A DNA stretch of 64,000 nt, taken from assembly GCA_030411725.1 (NCBI GenBank), contig MU839832.1:744001-808000 (forward strand). The letters run 5' to 3'. Source of the DNA: Echria macrotheca (Eukaryota; Ascomycota; Sordariomycetes; Sordariales; Schizotheciaceae). The translations under genes and the position numbers were made by a program. Positions 33,152 to 45,335 of this stretch are shown here, in pieces. Below the pieces are notes generated by a model. It did no database searches, was not told the origin of the DNA, and saw nothing but the letters and a program-made list of their open reading frames with translations. The first letter of the stretch is position 1. Each line of letters begins with the position of its first letter.

Positions 33152-34299
33152 ATATTTTTTGGGGGGGTCATTTGTTCCCGGTCACAGTTCGTTTTCTTTT
33201 TTTCGGGTCTACCAGTTCCAAATTTGCCAACAGGTTTGGTCGGACATCTGTGTTGCTTGTCATGGCCGGGGTGGTTAGATCGACTGTGTCCCTTTGCCAG
33301 ATCGACGGACTCGGGCAATCATTTGGGAAGGGCTCTCTGGCACTAAAGTTTGGCAGTAAAAGCACCAGACTAGCCTTCTAAAAATACAACGAGAGGATAG
33401 CTGTGGCCTAATACGCATAATAAAAATTCTCAAAGGCGATTTGCAAAAAGAACAAGCCCACAAACTTACTCAGAGAGGCGTAATAAGAGTGTTGAACACA
33501 ATTTGGTCCACCACGGTGCATCGGCCATTGCCGGTTCCCGTTTGCCGTGGTTATCCGCACAACCTCTTGACAAGCAAGATATCTCACGTCCCTTCTTTTT
33601 TTACCTTTTTTTTCCCTTCACCCCCTTTCGGCAAAATGTTGTCGCCCGTTGTTCAAGCAAATCATCGTCTTTTCACCAACGCAGACGCAACACTCTCTGC
33701 TTCCGACGCCCTTTTGCGTTTTTGCTGTCAGCCTTTGGGTGTTAACATGTCGTACCCAGGCAAGTCACACATCACAGATCGGAGCCAGGCATCCCCCCTT
33801 TGACGTTGTGTCGCCGTCCCAGTTATCTTGCAACCGATCGAGATGACCCCGGTGACAACAAAATGCACGCCATTTCTCAATGGAACCTCTTATGCCTGCT
33901 GTGGCAAGCCCGGTGCGAGAAGTTGTCGCAGCTGCAATTCGTCGAATACGGCGGATGGATCGATGAGAGACGACGTTCTACGGAGGGGTGTGCGTATCAG
34001 TCAAGCCAGAACTTGTCCATGAGAGGAGGAGGAGAGATCATCTCTTCTTTTCCCCCATGAAATCCCGAAGAAGAACAAGAAGAAGAACACAGACAAGACA
34101 GGACAACGCCACAAGCATCCGTTCCCCCGGCGTGACGTGACGCCAGAGACCTGGGTTGACAGAACCTACTCTACCCTCGGATCTTCAATGCGCGCTGGGG
34201 CTTGTCATGAAATGACTCGGGCATGTCTCTTCCCCGCCGCTTGCCCGCTGCCCGGTGCTCGGGGCTACGTCGCCATGACCTCGATCCCGACAGACACTG

Positions 34300-34318
34300 C
34301 TTGTCACGTTGTGACAAG
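34300..34318. repeat. Inverted repeat CTTGTCAC-GTT-GTGACAAG
   Basis: Perfect 8-bp arms around a 3-base centre, with TGACAG immediately to the right (34320). Each arm contains TGTCA/TGACA, the core bound by TALE homeodomains, so it may be a paired binding site. Confidence 0.75.
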
Positions 34319-34970
34319 TTGACAGCTTTTTCATCGGAGATCCGACCGCGACATGTCAGGTTGACTTGACTCTCAGACACTTAGGCACTCACACTCGCTC
34401 AGGCATATACATGGACTACAACTCTCTGCCTTTGGCAATGCCTCGGATGGCAGATGCTGGGTTGGGGAGGCCATTATATGCCAGACAGACACACACATAC
34501 ACACACATATATACACACTCGAAAAGGGGGGATGGACCAGACGAGAAGGACACGCTATCTATTGTACTTGTACATGCCTGCGCATCCACGCCGACTGTGG
34601 AGATGCAGAGAAAAAGGACAACGACACACCTGCTTTTTTTTGGTTGTTGGTTGTTGCTTCTTGGTATTGTTCAACACCTACCTCCCCGGATCACACATAT
34701 GAACCCATTCTTTTCTTTCTTCTTCCTGTTTTGTTACTCTTCTTTACTTTTAATCCCCCCGAAAAACTATTTTCTGACGCCAACCCTGCGTCGACTGATT
34801 TGTTGCTCGACATAAATGTCGCAATCCCTCCTCCTCAACACTGGCTTCTTCCTGCCCTCCTCCTCCTCCTTCTCCTCCGGATACCCCAGCCCTTTCTCTC
34901 TCTTTCACTTCCGATCTTGTCTCAGATCATCGCTGACGGTGCCACCACACCTTGCAGTAAACTAGGTACC

Positions 34971-35107
34971 TACCTAGGTAAACAGTTGCCAAACCGGCAA
35001 AGTTGACACCCCCTGTCAGTCGGACTTCTTGCTGCTTCCTAGGTAGGCAAAAGTTGACACCCCCGATCTGTCATCTGTCGGAGACACTTGGCTTTCCTAC
35101 CTAGGTA
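34971..35107. repeat. TACCTAGGTA palindrome cluster
   Basis: Exact copies at 34971-34980 and 35098-35107, with partial copies CTAGGTAC (34963) and TCCTAGGTAGG (35038) between or beside them. A third exact copy lies at 47952. Near copies continue to about 35290. Confidence 0.75.
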
Positions 35108-36164
35108 AGGTAAGGCAAGGTAAGGTTAGGTATGTACTCCTGACTGGGAATTAAAGCAAAAAAATATGCTTCCTGCTTTTCCTGCTTCTGCTTTCTGTGG
35201 TCTTTACACCTGCCGTCGCCCCTTTTGCTTACCTTAGGTATCTATCCATCATCCCTTCTTCTTCCCGCCTGCTGCATACCTACCTAGTTCTAGATCTCGC
35301 ATATATTCGGCATTGTGCAGTTGCACATCGCGCATAGGTATATATCCTCGTCCCACAACTCAGCATATTCCCCCTTTTCTTCTTCTCCTTCTTCTCCTCT
35401 TCCTGGTCCTCCTCGTGTTCCTTCCTTCCACAGCCCAACGGGGAGGAGAAAGGGGGAAAGGGAGGAGGGGTGGGGAGAGAGGGGAAAGGCAGCATATGCA
35501 TGTCTTGTCTCGACTTCGTACACACACAGAGACACACAACACACACGTCTACTTGCTTTTTGTCTCTCCTATTCTGCTCTGCTGCTTCTGCTTCCTGCTG
35601 TCACCCCACCCACACACCGATCTTGGTAGGACAGATCTGGATTTCTGTTTTGACTTGGTTCACCTGCTTTAGCCAAGGGTAAGTAATTGGCTGGATGGGG
35701 TTTGATCGGATTTTCCCTCCGGAAGACGCTTCTGCTGTGTTTTTTGCTTTTGCTTTCTCTGCCTGCCCTCGAAATATGCGCGGTGTTCCCGATCGCGTTA
35801 GACGTTTTCTGGGGAGAGAGGTTTTTGTGTTACGGACTTGGAATGGAGGAGATCCTAGTCTCCTCGTCCTCTCTCTCTCTCTCTCTGGTGTTCTTTTTTA
35901 TTAAGGATGGCTGGCTCGTAGTATTTCATCGACTTCATCTGGAGTCGGATTTCCCTGCCGCCGCCGGGGCGCGGCCTGAGATCTTGTTCCCTAGGTAAAT
36001 AGGTCAGAAGAAGAGAAAGAGAGAGAGCCCGTAGATAGATTAGCAAATCCGCGCGCGCAACACGGCCGGCCGGCTGCTTGTTTGTGGTTGTTGAGAAAGG
36101 GTGTGATTTGATCTGATCCAGATCTAAAGTCTCGTGTTCGATCTAAGACACCTCTGACCTGAAC

Positions 36165-36187
36165 CTGATCTGATCTGATCTGATCTG
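36165..36187. repeat. (CTGAT)n microsatellite
   Basis: Four to five tandem CTGAT units inside a longer GATC-rich stretch that begins near 36110. Confidence 0.8.
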
Positions 36188-37980
36188 ACCTACTCTCCCG
36201 GCGGCGGTGATGGTGACAGTCTTGCGCGACCGGAGAACAAAGACAGACAGGACAGGAACCAGGCATTCCCCTCCTTACTGACCGCTTCTCTTGTGCTCTC
36301 AGAAAACAAATATATCCTTGTTGTTACTTGGTCGTTTTGGGCTGGGGTTGCATTCTCCGCTTACTTTTCTGTTATCCGTCGGTATCCCCCCGCCCCTTCC
36401 CCTGTGGCGAGACATTCGGGGCGGGTGATGGTCGGGGGGTTGAGGGGAAGGTACCTAGGAATGTACGATGCCATCTTGTTCTTTTGGGTTTTGAAGTGGT
36501 GTGTCCGGTGATGATATTGAGGGAGGTAGAGAAACTCATCAAAGGAAATGGTCGAGAAAGGACACAGCAGTCGTCCGGTACAATACACTGGGAAAGGAGA
36601 GATGGCTGCCGACTTGTACCTCCGACGCCGTCTAGGACATCATCAACGACTCCAGCCCAAGAAAAATCGGTGTAATCGATCGGTGAATGACGTTCTTCTG
36701 TTCTTGGCGCAAAGAGCTCCCATTGAACGACTGGTCCACCCCATTCCGGGGGACACAGCAACAACCTTTCCCCCCTCCACCCCCTATTTTCCAAAGTCAA
36801 ACGCACTGAAGCCGCCCTCCCACAGCACTCACATCCACTGTCAGCGCCCATTCCCCCGCCCATCCGTCCACATCGTCTCGACCCTCCCTCCTCGCCCCTT
36901 TCCATCCATCAATATAATCTCCCAATTTTCACGAACCCAAATACATACATTCCCAACTCCCACCCCGGTTTTAGTTTCCTCTCGACGCAGGGTCGACGTC
37001 AGAAAACAGTTTGGGTTGGGTTGGGGTTGGGGGGGGATTAAAAGTAAAGAAGATACATTCCCAATTCCCAAGATCCAAGCAACTAAACACCCATAAAATC
37101 CCAGAACCCCAACACATCAAACAGCAACTATACGTAGCCCATTGCAACATGTGTTTACTCATACAACAAACCATAGCAGACCCAAGACAGGACCCAAGAC
37201 CCAGCACCAACTCCCACCAACTCCCATCATCTCACAGCCACACACACATCAGGACGAACAAAAAAACACACCAAAAAGGAGAGGTTCAGCGCGAGATCAC
37301 AACCCGATAATATTCTAAACAAACCTTTCATTCTAGGTAGTCCCTCCGCAGTGCCAAGCAAGCCATAACATCCTTCCACTTCCACCACTCTTCCAATCCT
37401 CCAATCTTCCACCAAATGATACAAACAAACAAACAAACAATTCTATCCATTTCCCACATACTACCCTCTTCCCAATCCCCCATTCTATGAACCATTCTAT
37501 GAACCACCCCATCCAAACATGCTCTATCCAACCCACCCGTAGAAAAAATCCAAGTCTATAGTTGTTTTCTTTTTTTTTTTTTGGTTTTGTGTTTTCGAGT
37601 CAAACAGCCGAATAGAGACGAATGAAGGCAAGTCAAAACATCAAGTCAAAGCATAGCATAGCAACGCGAGCAAACAGCAAAAAAAAGCCAAGTCAACTTT
37701 TTGAATTGACAATCTTTCGAGAGGGACAACGAGACAAAAACTCATCCTCTAGACAAACCAAACCGCTGATGCATGAATGATAATACAGAAAATGCATGGA
37801 TCCGTCCGCTGATAGAGCCGGGCGAAAAAAAGGTATGCCCACGCGAAATATCCAACGGCGTCGTTTCCAAGCTTTTTATAGTCATACAGGTCCGCGCTTG
37901 TGGGCATATTCCCTCAGAGGCAGTCCCTCCGAGATACCTCACAAAAAATACATCAAAAGACAGACATATAAAGACAGATA

Positions 37981-40146
37981 TCAGACGCTCCCGCGATCAG
38001 CTGAATGACGGGGGCCACTGTCGGGGCTGTCCGCTCTGCGCTCGCTCAGGGGCGTGGTGTTGCGCAGTGCCGGATCTTGCCCGTCTCGCTCCACCGACTG
38101 TTGTTGTTGCGCTATTTGCGCGCGCAGCGCGTGCTCGGCATTGGCGTCCTTCATGAGTACCGGGAGCTGGCGGCGGCGGGCGTTAATGAACCAGTTGCTG
38201 ATCTGGGCCGGCGTCAGTCCCGTAATCCGCGCGAATTCTTGTTTTTCTGCTTCCTGTGGATAGGGGTGGTTCAGATGTGACTTGAACCACGCACTTAGGA
38301 TGGCCGTGGTTTCCTTGGGCAAGTTGCCTCGGCGTTTGCGCGGCTTGACGGGTGAAGGCTGTACGTTTCGATCCTGAAAATATGTGTCGACAGGAAGTGG
38401 AGTATGATCCCTCCTACGTTGGTCAACTGCCGCCCGGTGGTAGGGCACGGGTGATCGAGCCTGAGCGAACCAATGTTCTACGTACTGGGGATTCGGGGCA
38501 CATGTTTGCTGTGATCTCCCATCCTCGTTGATAGATTCCGGCGGAGGGAGGGGATAAACCCCTCTCCGGGCATGGTACTGCGTATGCTGGGCATGCGGTG
38601 TTGGCCGATACCCTGTCCAAGGGTAGTCTGGTGCTCGATGATGTGTCGCTCCCCGATACTCTGCCCTGGGGAGGTCTGTTTCCCGGAGATATCGTGTCTC
38701 CGGGGGAGGTGCTAGATGTGGTACCTCCCAATAACCTGTCACCGGCTGTCGGGATCCCTGGTGGTAAGGACCGGGGTCTGGCTGGGAAAAGGGCGGCTCC
38801 CGGGAACTGACCCGGTGCTGGCGATGCTCTTCAGGGTAGCTGACAGGCGGCGGTGAGGGCGGGTATTCAAGGTACGGAGGACTTGGGCGCGCGCCCCATT
38901 GCTCCCGTTTACTGTTCTCGTACTCGGCAGCCGGTCGATGAGCGGGCTGGTAGTGCCCGGCGGACGAGGGTTGGGGCTCGGGCCGTGGTCTCTCGGAGTA
39001 GTCAACCGGCGGGCCATGGGGACTCGAGTCATACTCGTAGCGGGTATGATAGCGGCGGATACCATCGCGGGAGTCCTCCGATGTTCTTCGCGGGGGTGGG
39101 GGGCCTATGAGAGCAGTGAGGGCCGAATGTCCTTCGACACCTTCGCGCGCATGTGGCGGGCCCACGAAATTGTAGTTCGCCGGTCGGGGTAGATGGGGCA
39201 TGGTGTTCCCGTCTGACAAGAGCGGTGGGAAGTGCGTCCGCGGAAATGCCGGGCTCCCGAAAACTGCATAGCCGTATCCGGCACCTGAGCTTCCAGGCCG
39301 GAGCCGGGGCCTCTCTCGCTGCTCCCTATTCTCGCAGCTAAGGATATAGTTGGGAGACGTAATGGGCACGGGTGGCATCGTCCGCTCGTCCGTCTTCAGA
39401 GTAAGTGTCGGTTGCCGTCGATGTCGTCGTCCCTCGTATGGCTCGACTGGCTGCCCGGCCTGTTGGTAGTCACAATGGGACGGGGGCGATTGCCGTCGAT
39501 GTCGTCGTTCCTCGCATGGCTCGACTGGCTGCCCGGCCTGTTGGTGTCCGTAGATATCTCGGGATCGAATAAGTTGCTGTCGATATCGTTCCGCCTCGCA
39601 TGGCTCGACTAGCTGCCCGGCCTGTTGGTAGTCGCCTTGGGAGGACGGGCGCAGGTGACGTAGATGTTGTTCCGTGGAGAGCTTGAATAGCTGCCCGGCC
39701 TGGGAGTACGGGGACGGTTGTCGTCGATGTCGTTGCTCCTCGCATGGCTCGACTGGCTGCCCGACCTGTTCGCGGTCTCCTTGGATGTGCGAGGACGAGG
39801 GCCGTGGCGTGGTCTCGCGGTCCGACGTGCTATTGATCAGATAATCGATGCTCGTTCGAGACCCGGCCTTTGGCTTCAACGCAGTCGGGTCCGAAGAACC
39901 CTCTGGATGCTTCTTCGAGATGTTTTCTGCGGACCGCCGGCTCTCGTCCCGACTAGGGGGTCTGACTATATCAGTCCCGTACATTTCGATATGCATCCAC
40001 TCTTCCAAAGTCATGTTAAGACGCCGAACAGCCTGCCGTGCTATGTTCTCGTTTTTCTGGCCCGAATATAGGCCCAGGTCTGCGAGCGGAGGCAGCACAT
40101 TGGACTCCCTTACGGGAGCGAGCGAGGGCAGCACCTTGGACTCCAT
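37981..40146 (-). CDS. TALE-class homeodomain transcription factor
   Basis: Probable nuclear DNA-binding regulator. Single exon as read, about 721 residues from the ATG at 40146; the frame is open further upstream but without an ATG, so a 5' exon is possible. The homeodomain (about residues 602-660) is of the three-residue-extension (TALE) type: it has the loop HLNHPYPQEAEK and the recognition helix SNWFINARRR, keeping Trp48, Phe49, Asn51 and Arg53. Residues about 119-245 hold five imperfect repeats of about 20-24 residues built on QAGQPVEPCEERRHRRQ; residues 250-590 are Pro/Tyr/Arg rich and disordered. The C-terminal tail has a short Gln run. It sits alone in a gene-poor region rich in TGACAG sites. 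Close to the fungal 'pah' homeobox group, but I cannot name the orthologue. Confidence 0.88.
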   Translation of the reverse strand: MESKVLPSLAPVRESNVLPPLADLGLYSGQKNENIARQAVRRLNMTLEEWMHIEMYGTDIVRPPSRDESRRSAENISKKHPEGSSDPTALKPKAGSRTSIDYLINSTSDRETTPRPSSSHIQGDREQVGQPVEPCEEQRHRRQPSPYSQAGQLFKLSTEQHLRHLRPSSQGDYQQAGQLVEPCEAERYRQQLIRSRDIYGHQQAGQPVEPCEERRHRRQSPPSHCDYQQAGQPVEPYEGRRHRRQPTLTLKTDERTMPPVPITSPNYILSCENREQRERPRLRPGSSGAGYGYAVFGSPAFPRTHFPPLLSDGNTMPHLPRPANYNFVGPPHAREGVEGHSALTALIGPPPPRRTSEDSRDGIRRYHTRYEYDSSPHGPPVDYSERPRPEPQPSSAGHYQPAHRPAAEYENSKREQWGARPSPPYLEYPPSPPPVSYPEEHRQHRVSSREPPFSQPDPGPYHQGSRQPVTGYWEVPHLAPPPETRYLRETDLPRAEYRGATHHRAPDYPWTGYRPTPHAQHTQYHARRGVYPLPPPESINEDGRSQQTCAPNPQYVEHWFAQARSPVPYHRAAVDQRRRDHTPLPVDTYFQDRNVQPSPVKPRKRRGNLPKETTAILSAWFKSHLNHPYPQEAEKQEFARITGLTPAQISNWFINARRRQLPVLMKDANAEHALRAQIAQQQQSVERDGQDPALRNTTPLSERRADSPDSGPRHSADRGSV
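39412..39790 (-). repeat. Coding minisatellite in the homeobox gene
   Basis: About five imperfect units of 60-72 bp; the best conserved part on the plus strand is GGCTCGACTGGCTGCCCGGC, seen at about 39438, 39518, 39603 and 39748 with one diverged copy near 39680. In protein it gives QAGQ(P/L)VEPCEE-type units with an RHRRQ end. Such units often change copy number between strains. Confidence 0.85.
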
Positions 40147-41360
40147 TACGGGAGTGATCCCTCGCGAAAGACCGGCCAAGACCTCCCTTTCTCTCTCTCT
40201 CTCCACAGCTAGGTACAAGGGACTTCGTCGACCAGTCAAGGAGTGTGGTTGAGGTGGCGGGGATCTCGAATATTATCTACCTTGGTTGGCAATGCCGAGA
40301 TATGTGTCGAGGGACAGAGACGTCGGGTCGATATTATACTGAAGCGGCGACACACTGCTCTTATATGGATAGGAGAGTACGGTGGCGTGCGGTGGGCAGA
40401 CAGACACGGCGCTGGGACAGCCAGACGCGCCCAGGTTTTATTATATCGAAAAGAGGTGACAGCTGATGAATGTGTCAGCGGAAAGAGGCCACAGGCCGTT
40501 AGGCGGGGACACTGACGTCCAGCGTCCGGTTCGCCATGGATAAGGCAGGCACTACGGTGGTGACGGGGCGGCACCTTGCTTTGCACTAGCAGTGCAGTGA
40601 GTGAGTGCAGAGTGGGCCTTTCGATCTTGCCGTGCTTAAGCTTCCTGCTCGTCTCTCCCCGGGAGACGGACGACAGGGATCCCATCAACTGTCTGGTTGA
40701 GTAGTGTACACTGCCGCTGCCTGTAGAATGAATGCACATACACAACGAGGGTAAGGCCCGGTGCTGCCACTTCGATCAGAAACTGCCCGAACAAGACCAG
40801 ACCCCCCCCCTTCAAGACCCCCCCAGACCCCCGGACCATTATACATCCACCCCTCCCGTCGGCCGTGCGCAGCACCCACAGGCCAGCGCGCGGATTCCCA
40901 CCTCCCCCGGCCAGACAGGGCCAGGGTCAGTAACGACACTGCACTCCCAGCAGAAGCTTTCAGGGCCCAGCGACCGAAGGCGACGCTGCATCGCCAGCTG
41001 CCGAGCATGCAATCCCACCACGCACCGCGCCATCACCACATGTCTTTCAGGCACACAGGCCCGTGACTGGCGGCAACATGCGGAAGACCCCCCCCCCCCT
41101 CCCCAAAACCCCAGGCCCTGTCTATCGGCCATCGGTGATGCCCAGCCCAGTGTCCAGGGGCCCGGGATATGGCGTCTGGCTCTGCGCTGCGACGAGGGTC
41201 GCCCTGGAAGGGTAGACAGCGAGAGAGAGAGACGCACATGGCCGAGGTTGTGTGTTGCTGCACCACTTTTGCTGATTATCCGCACCTAGCTTCGACCGGA
41301 TCCCTCACTTCCCGCGCTTCCGGAATCCCATAAACGGACGCGTGGCTCGCTCTGCTTGTT

Positions 41361-41384
41361 GCTGCTGCTGCTGCTGCTGCTGCT
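41361..41384. repeat. (GCT)8 microsatellite
   Basis: Eight uninterrupted GCT units in noncoding sequence. Confidence 0.9.
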
Positions 41385-41722
41385 CGAAGTGTTGAGGCCG
41401 CGCCAGTCTGGGCGACGAACCCAAGAAGTCGCCGCTGGGCTAATGTTCCCTACCAGTAGCTCCTGTTTTGCTGAGGAATGACTCTCTGGCTTGCCTCTCT
41501 CGGCTCGTGGCCGAAAATAAGTTAGGAAGTGCCTCTTTGCAGACTCTGAGGAGCTAGTATGCAGCTAGATAGGTAGACCTATAAACCGACGACGGACAAA
41601 ATTAAGTCGGTCGGCCCTCTTTTTTGCTGTCGATGTCTTTTTCCGGTCATTTTTGAAACAGGACTCGAAGAGCAGCCGTCACCAGCATGTGCCCTGGGCG
41701 AACTTTTTGGGTTTCAGGGCTC

Positions 41723-41726
<4 letters not shown>

Positions 41727-41755
<29 letters not shown>
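41727..41755. repeat. (GA)14 microsatellite
   Basis: Fourteen uninterrupted GA units plus one base. A shorter (CT)n lies at about 41843-41858. Confidence 0.9.
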
Positions 41756-41757
<2 letters not shown>

Positions 41758-42042
41758 CGATCCATCAGATTTGGTCCCGCCTAGCTTCGGTTCAGCCAAT
41801 CAGAACGGGTGTCAATGTTCAACCGCACCGCACCGCACACACAATCTCTCTCTCTCTCATTTTGCTTGTTGATGCTGCTGGGTGCCAGGCTACCTATCAT
41901 CTTGCACGCCGGCTACAGATTGCAAAGAAGAAAAAAAAAAACAGGGCTGTCGAATCGTGTAGTCTCATCGGCCACCACCCACCAGCAAAACGGCTGGCTG
42001 CTTTTTGGCAGACCCCGAAACCCTTCGGAACAGCTCGTGACT

Positions 42043-42074
42043 TGTGTGTGTGTGTGTGTGCGCGTGTGTGTGTG
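42043..42074. repeat. (GT)n microsatellite
   Basis: GT dinucleotide run with one CGCG interruption near 42060. A second (GT)n run lies at 53671-53687. Confidence 0.9.
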
Positions 42075-44426
42075 GTTTTCCCATGGGCCAGGGAAAGGTG
42101 CGCGCCACACAGCAGGCTAGCATGCTGCAGGTCAGCGAAAACGGTGCAGCGCGGTGACCTCACTGTTCGTTCTGCAGCAGTTCTGCAGTGCGAGAGCAAG
42201 CAGATTGTCTCGGCTCCATTGTGTTGCAAGATCCAATTCCGCACCGCATTTGGTAGCCTGCCACAATTCCCATCTCTCTCTCTCTTCGTTGTTTGCCTCG
42301 CCTCGCCCACGTTCGGCTGAACTGCGGTTCCCATCCACATGTCATACGGACGGGATGGCACTCCCCTGTGACATCTTGTGACAGTCGGGCCTATGATGTT
42401 CCGCCCACCGAACCCATGGAAATTATTGACACTGTATTCTGATGATGTTCATGTTGGTGGATGTTTTTGCTCTCTCGGCAAGGCTGAAGAGAAGCCGTTC
42501 TCTGCCGAGTCTACGGAATACCGGCGTGGAACGAACTGCCGAGATGCCAAGGGCATTGACCAATCAGAGGGATCCACTGAAGAGAAGCGTTGACGACTTG
42601 GACCGACTCAACGCTAGTTACAGAATCTTCGTCAGCGTTGCATGTGATGAGGCGTAAAGATAATTCGTAAGGCTTCTATATCTGCTATTCGAGCAAACCG
42701 CAAATGACTCCATTTCTAGCTAAATTTGGCTAGTTTCCTGCCGAATGCGGCGAACTTTTTGGTGCGCTATCTCGGCCGAGAGCTCGAAATACCCCCGGCG
42801 GACTAGAAACGCAGGGTGATGAGTCCAGAAGCAAAAGGATATGTCGGTAGGGTCTAGTTACTGCTTGAGACGGGCCGAACCTACCCGATGAATGACGACG
42901 ATTCGGCATGTGAACTGATCTTTAAAAAATGTCATCTTATCAGATCTTGTGCACACGCCCTCCCCCTCCCCCTACCCATCTAATCAGATGATGATGTCGT
43001 TGGACATTTGCCGTCAAGACTTACGGAACGCGGGTTTGAGTGCTCGCCCCTTCTTCCCCCCAACCTGTCGAAAATGGGAGATGGCAAAATGCCATGGAGG
43101 GGCAACCTGTGGGGAACTCGAGATGATAGCCATCACAAGTTTAAACCATTTTTTTCACCCCCATTATGATTGCATGTCGATATGTGGGTGCCAAAAAAAC
43201 ATTTTGACAGTATTTTGATATTGCACAATTTGCGATCAATGTGGTTGGAGAGGGCGGACGGGGAGGAGGGTTGACCAAAACCAACCGCAGAAAAACGGCC
43301 CTCTAGACCAAGGTACCTAGCCGAGCTACAGTCAACCGTGTCTACAGGAATTAAGTGTAGCAACAAAGTAGTCTTTATTCGGGGGGCTATTCTTACCTCA
43401 AGGGGTCTTCTACGCATGATTCATCGAGCGGTTGTTCGTAGTGGAAACCTTGGACCACGGCCGTTTCTCATGTGAAAAGTGATGGCAGTGAGGTCTTTGC
43501 GGACCTTGACCCCGACCTGAGGGAGAATATCAGTGGTGACTAAGCAACATTTTTTGGAATCGTTCCAGGACGGATACTTGGGTTATTCTTATTTGCTGTG
43601 CAAAATCGCGATCGGTCGCATGGAAATTATTCTTACGACGAGGGTATTCTTATGGCGCCGCCGTATTTCTTCTGTGCCTCTGTGCAGGGTTGACGAAAGA
43701 CTACACAGTAAAAGACTCGCACAAGAATGCAACTTCGGAGATCTCTATCTGGATCCCCCAAATGCCTGCAACAGGTCGTACCGGGGAAACACGGCCAACT
43801 TGTCAGACCGGCTGCCTAAACCAACACGGTACACACTTTGTCGGGATTGAACCACGGGTAGCTGCCGGCGCCCGCTCGCTGTGCGACGACGGATCTCCGG
43901 AAGGGGGAGGAATGGAGAGAGAGCTGATGATCGAGATGCTGCTGTCCCCGGCTGCGCCCTGTCTATCACGTCGACTAGCATGATTTCATTCGCCAATGTA
44001 CATACTCTTGTCCAGCATGCACGAGTCGAGGTAACTAAAGTAATATGAACCGCGGTGGTGCCAGCTGTCGGTCGCCGTGTAAGTCAGAAAACTAGCCAAT
44101 CACAAGCGGTGCCAGTGACCTGGTTGGCTGTATGTTTTTCCCGCCGCACCTTGTTGTGTGTCGTGACCCCTCTTCGTTTGCCCACCATTTCACTCACCAA
44201 CCACTGGACCATGGACCAGCGAGGGGTATCCACAAACTTTTCTTCGTCGTTCCGCCACCGGAAAACACATTGTGTGGACCGGAAACGAAGGGTGGTGACG
44301 TTTTTCATGTGCCCTCTGTCCTCAAACACGTTGAGGACGCGAATAAGAGTGCCATGTAAGGTAGTTAATTGCAACTATTCCGTAGTCCAACCATGCTGGG
44401 GCCTCCGTCGACGCCGACATCAACGC

Positions 44427-44452
44427 CGCCTCCGCCGCCGCCGCCGCCCCCG
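44427..44452. repeat. (CCG)n run
   Basis: CCG/CGC triplet run in a GC-rich island (about 44390-44700) that could be decayed coding sequence; all three plus-strand frames read through it for 100 codons or more, so no frame can be chosen. Confidence 0.7.
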
Positions 44453-44730
44453 TCGCCACTCCGGACGCCCCTACCGTATCGAAGGCGGAGAGCAACCAGG
44501 CGGGTCAGATCGTTTGGGCGAGTCGCACAGCACTTCGAGACGCCACGAATACCACAGGCGCTCGACAAGCCGTCTCGAGCCGGCCGCTGGGTGGCCGCCG
44601 GAGATCTAGCATTGGCACGCAGGCGCTGGCCTCAACACAGCACGACCGCAGCGACCTGCTGCACGATCATCGGCGCGGCGCTGCGCAGGAGAACCAGATT
44701 TGCGCCCGAGATTCGTGCTGTACTTCATCC

Positions 44731-44870
44731 TGGTTTCCCGTCCATTTTGGGTTCCTGTCCATTTTAGCCCCGCGTCCATTTTGGTTTCCTAGCCGCTGTG
44801 GTTTGCTGCCCATTCGGTTTCCTATCCACGCTGGTTTCCTGTGCATTTTTGCCCCCCTGTTCATTCCGTT
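44731..44870. repeat. Degenerate tandem repeat, GGTTTCCTGTCCATTTTG-like unit
   Basis: About seven diverged units of roughly 16-22 bp, each with a GGTTTCCT-like start and a CCATT(T)T-like end (for example at 44734, 44751, 44781-44790, 44801, 44815, 44831). Read on the minus strand they give repeated RGAKM.RNP-type peptides. Composition is T-rich on the plus strand, unlike the flanking GC-rich island. Confidence 0.65.
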
Positions 44871-45312
44871 GGGGATATATCTATAGCCGTACACCGAATA
44901 GCCTTCCCGTGTTATGTTTTTGGAAGTTTTGTGTAGACTGATGACGAGCTCAGACCGGCGGTGCTCCCTTCCCCACACAACGGAGAGAGCCGTTGTCATT
45001 GACGTGCTAGACCCACTGCCAATTGCGCCTCGCCCCTACCAACTCTCTGTCCTCAGTGCGGCTACACTGCACGTCATGCATATAGTCGCAAAAACTCAAT
45101 CTGGAGAGGTGCAGCAAAAGCCGGATGCCAAGGCTGGGTGTGCTGGGTCTGGATCTGGGTCTGTAGCCGCGCCTCCGGGTTCGTATTGTTTTCATCCCTG
45201 GGAACCAAAAAAAGAAAACTGTTGGCGATTGAGTGAGTTGAGTGGTAGTCGTTTCCGTCATGACCTTACCAACAAAGTGTAGGTGGATTAAAACCGACAT
45301 TTTTTTCTCTCC

Positions 45313-45335
45313 TTTTTTTTTTTTTTTTTTTTTTT
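45313..45335. repeat. T23 homopolymer
   Basis: Twenty-three consecutive T, the longest homopolymer in the window. Confidence 0.9.

Larger units (their letters stand above)
33152..37980. other. Gene-poor 4.8 kb downstream of the homeobox gene
   Basis: No supportable gene. Contents seen: (AC)n near 34484-34519; two exact TACCTAGGTA palindromes (34971, 35098) plus several near copies between 34960 and 36460; a paired AAAGTTGACACCCC element (about 35000 and 35051); (CT)n at 35869-35886; (CTGAT)n at 36165-36187; the inverted repeat at 34300; pyrimidine-rich runs typical of long untranslated leaders; and eight TGACAG/CTGTCA hexamers (33725, 34157, 34320, 35013, 35068, 35597, 36213, 36839). The right end is the 3' flank of the homeobox gene. 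A long noncoding transcript or a long UTR is possible but not shown. Confidence 0.5.

Noticed and set aside
39412..39790. CRISPR-like spaced repeats
   Set aside because: The repeats are in-frame coding units of the homeodomain protein in a fungal genome, with no unique spacers of constant size.
40146..40239. Start of the homeobox protein at 40239
   Set aside because: The codon there is TTG; the first in-frame ATG is at 40146.
42436..42495. C/D snoRNA-like TGATGATG followed by CTGA
   Set aside because: No complementary terminal stem and no host intron.
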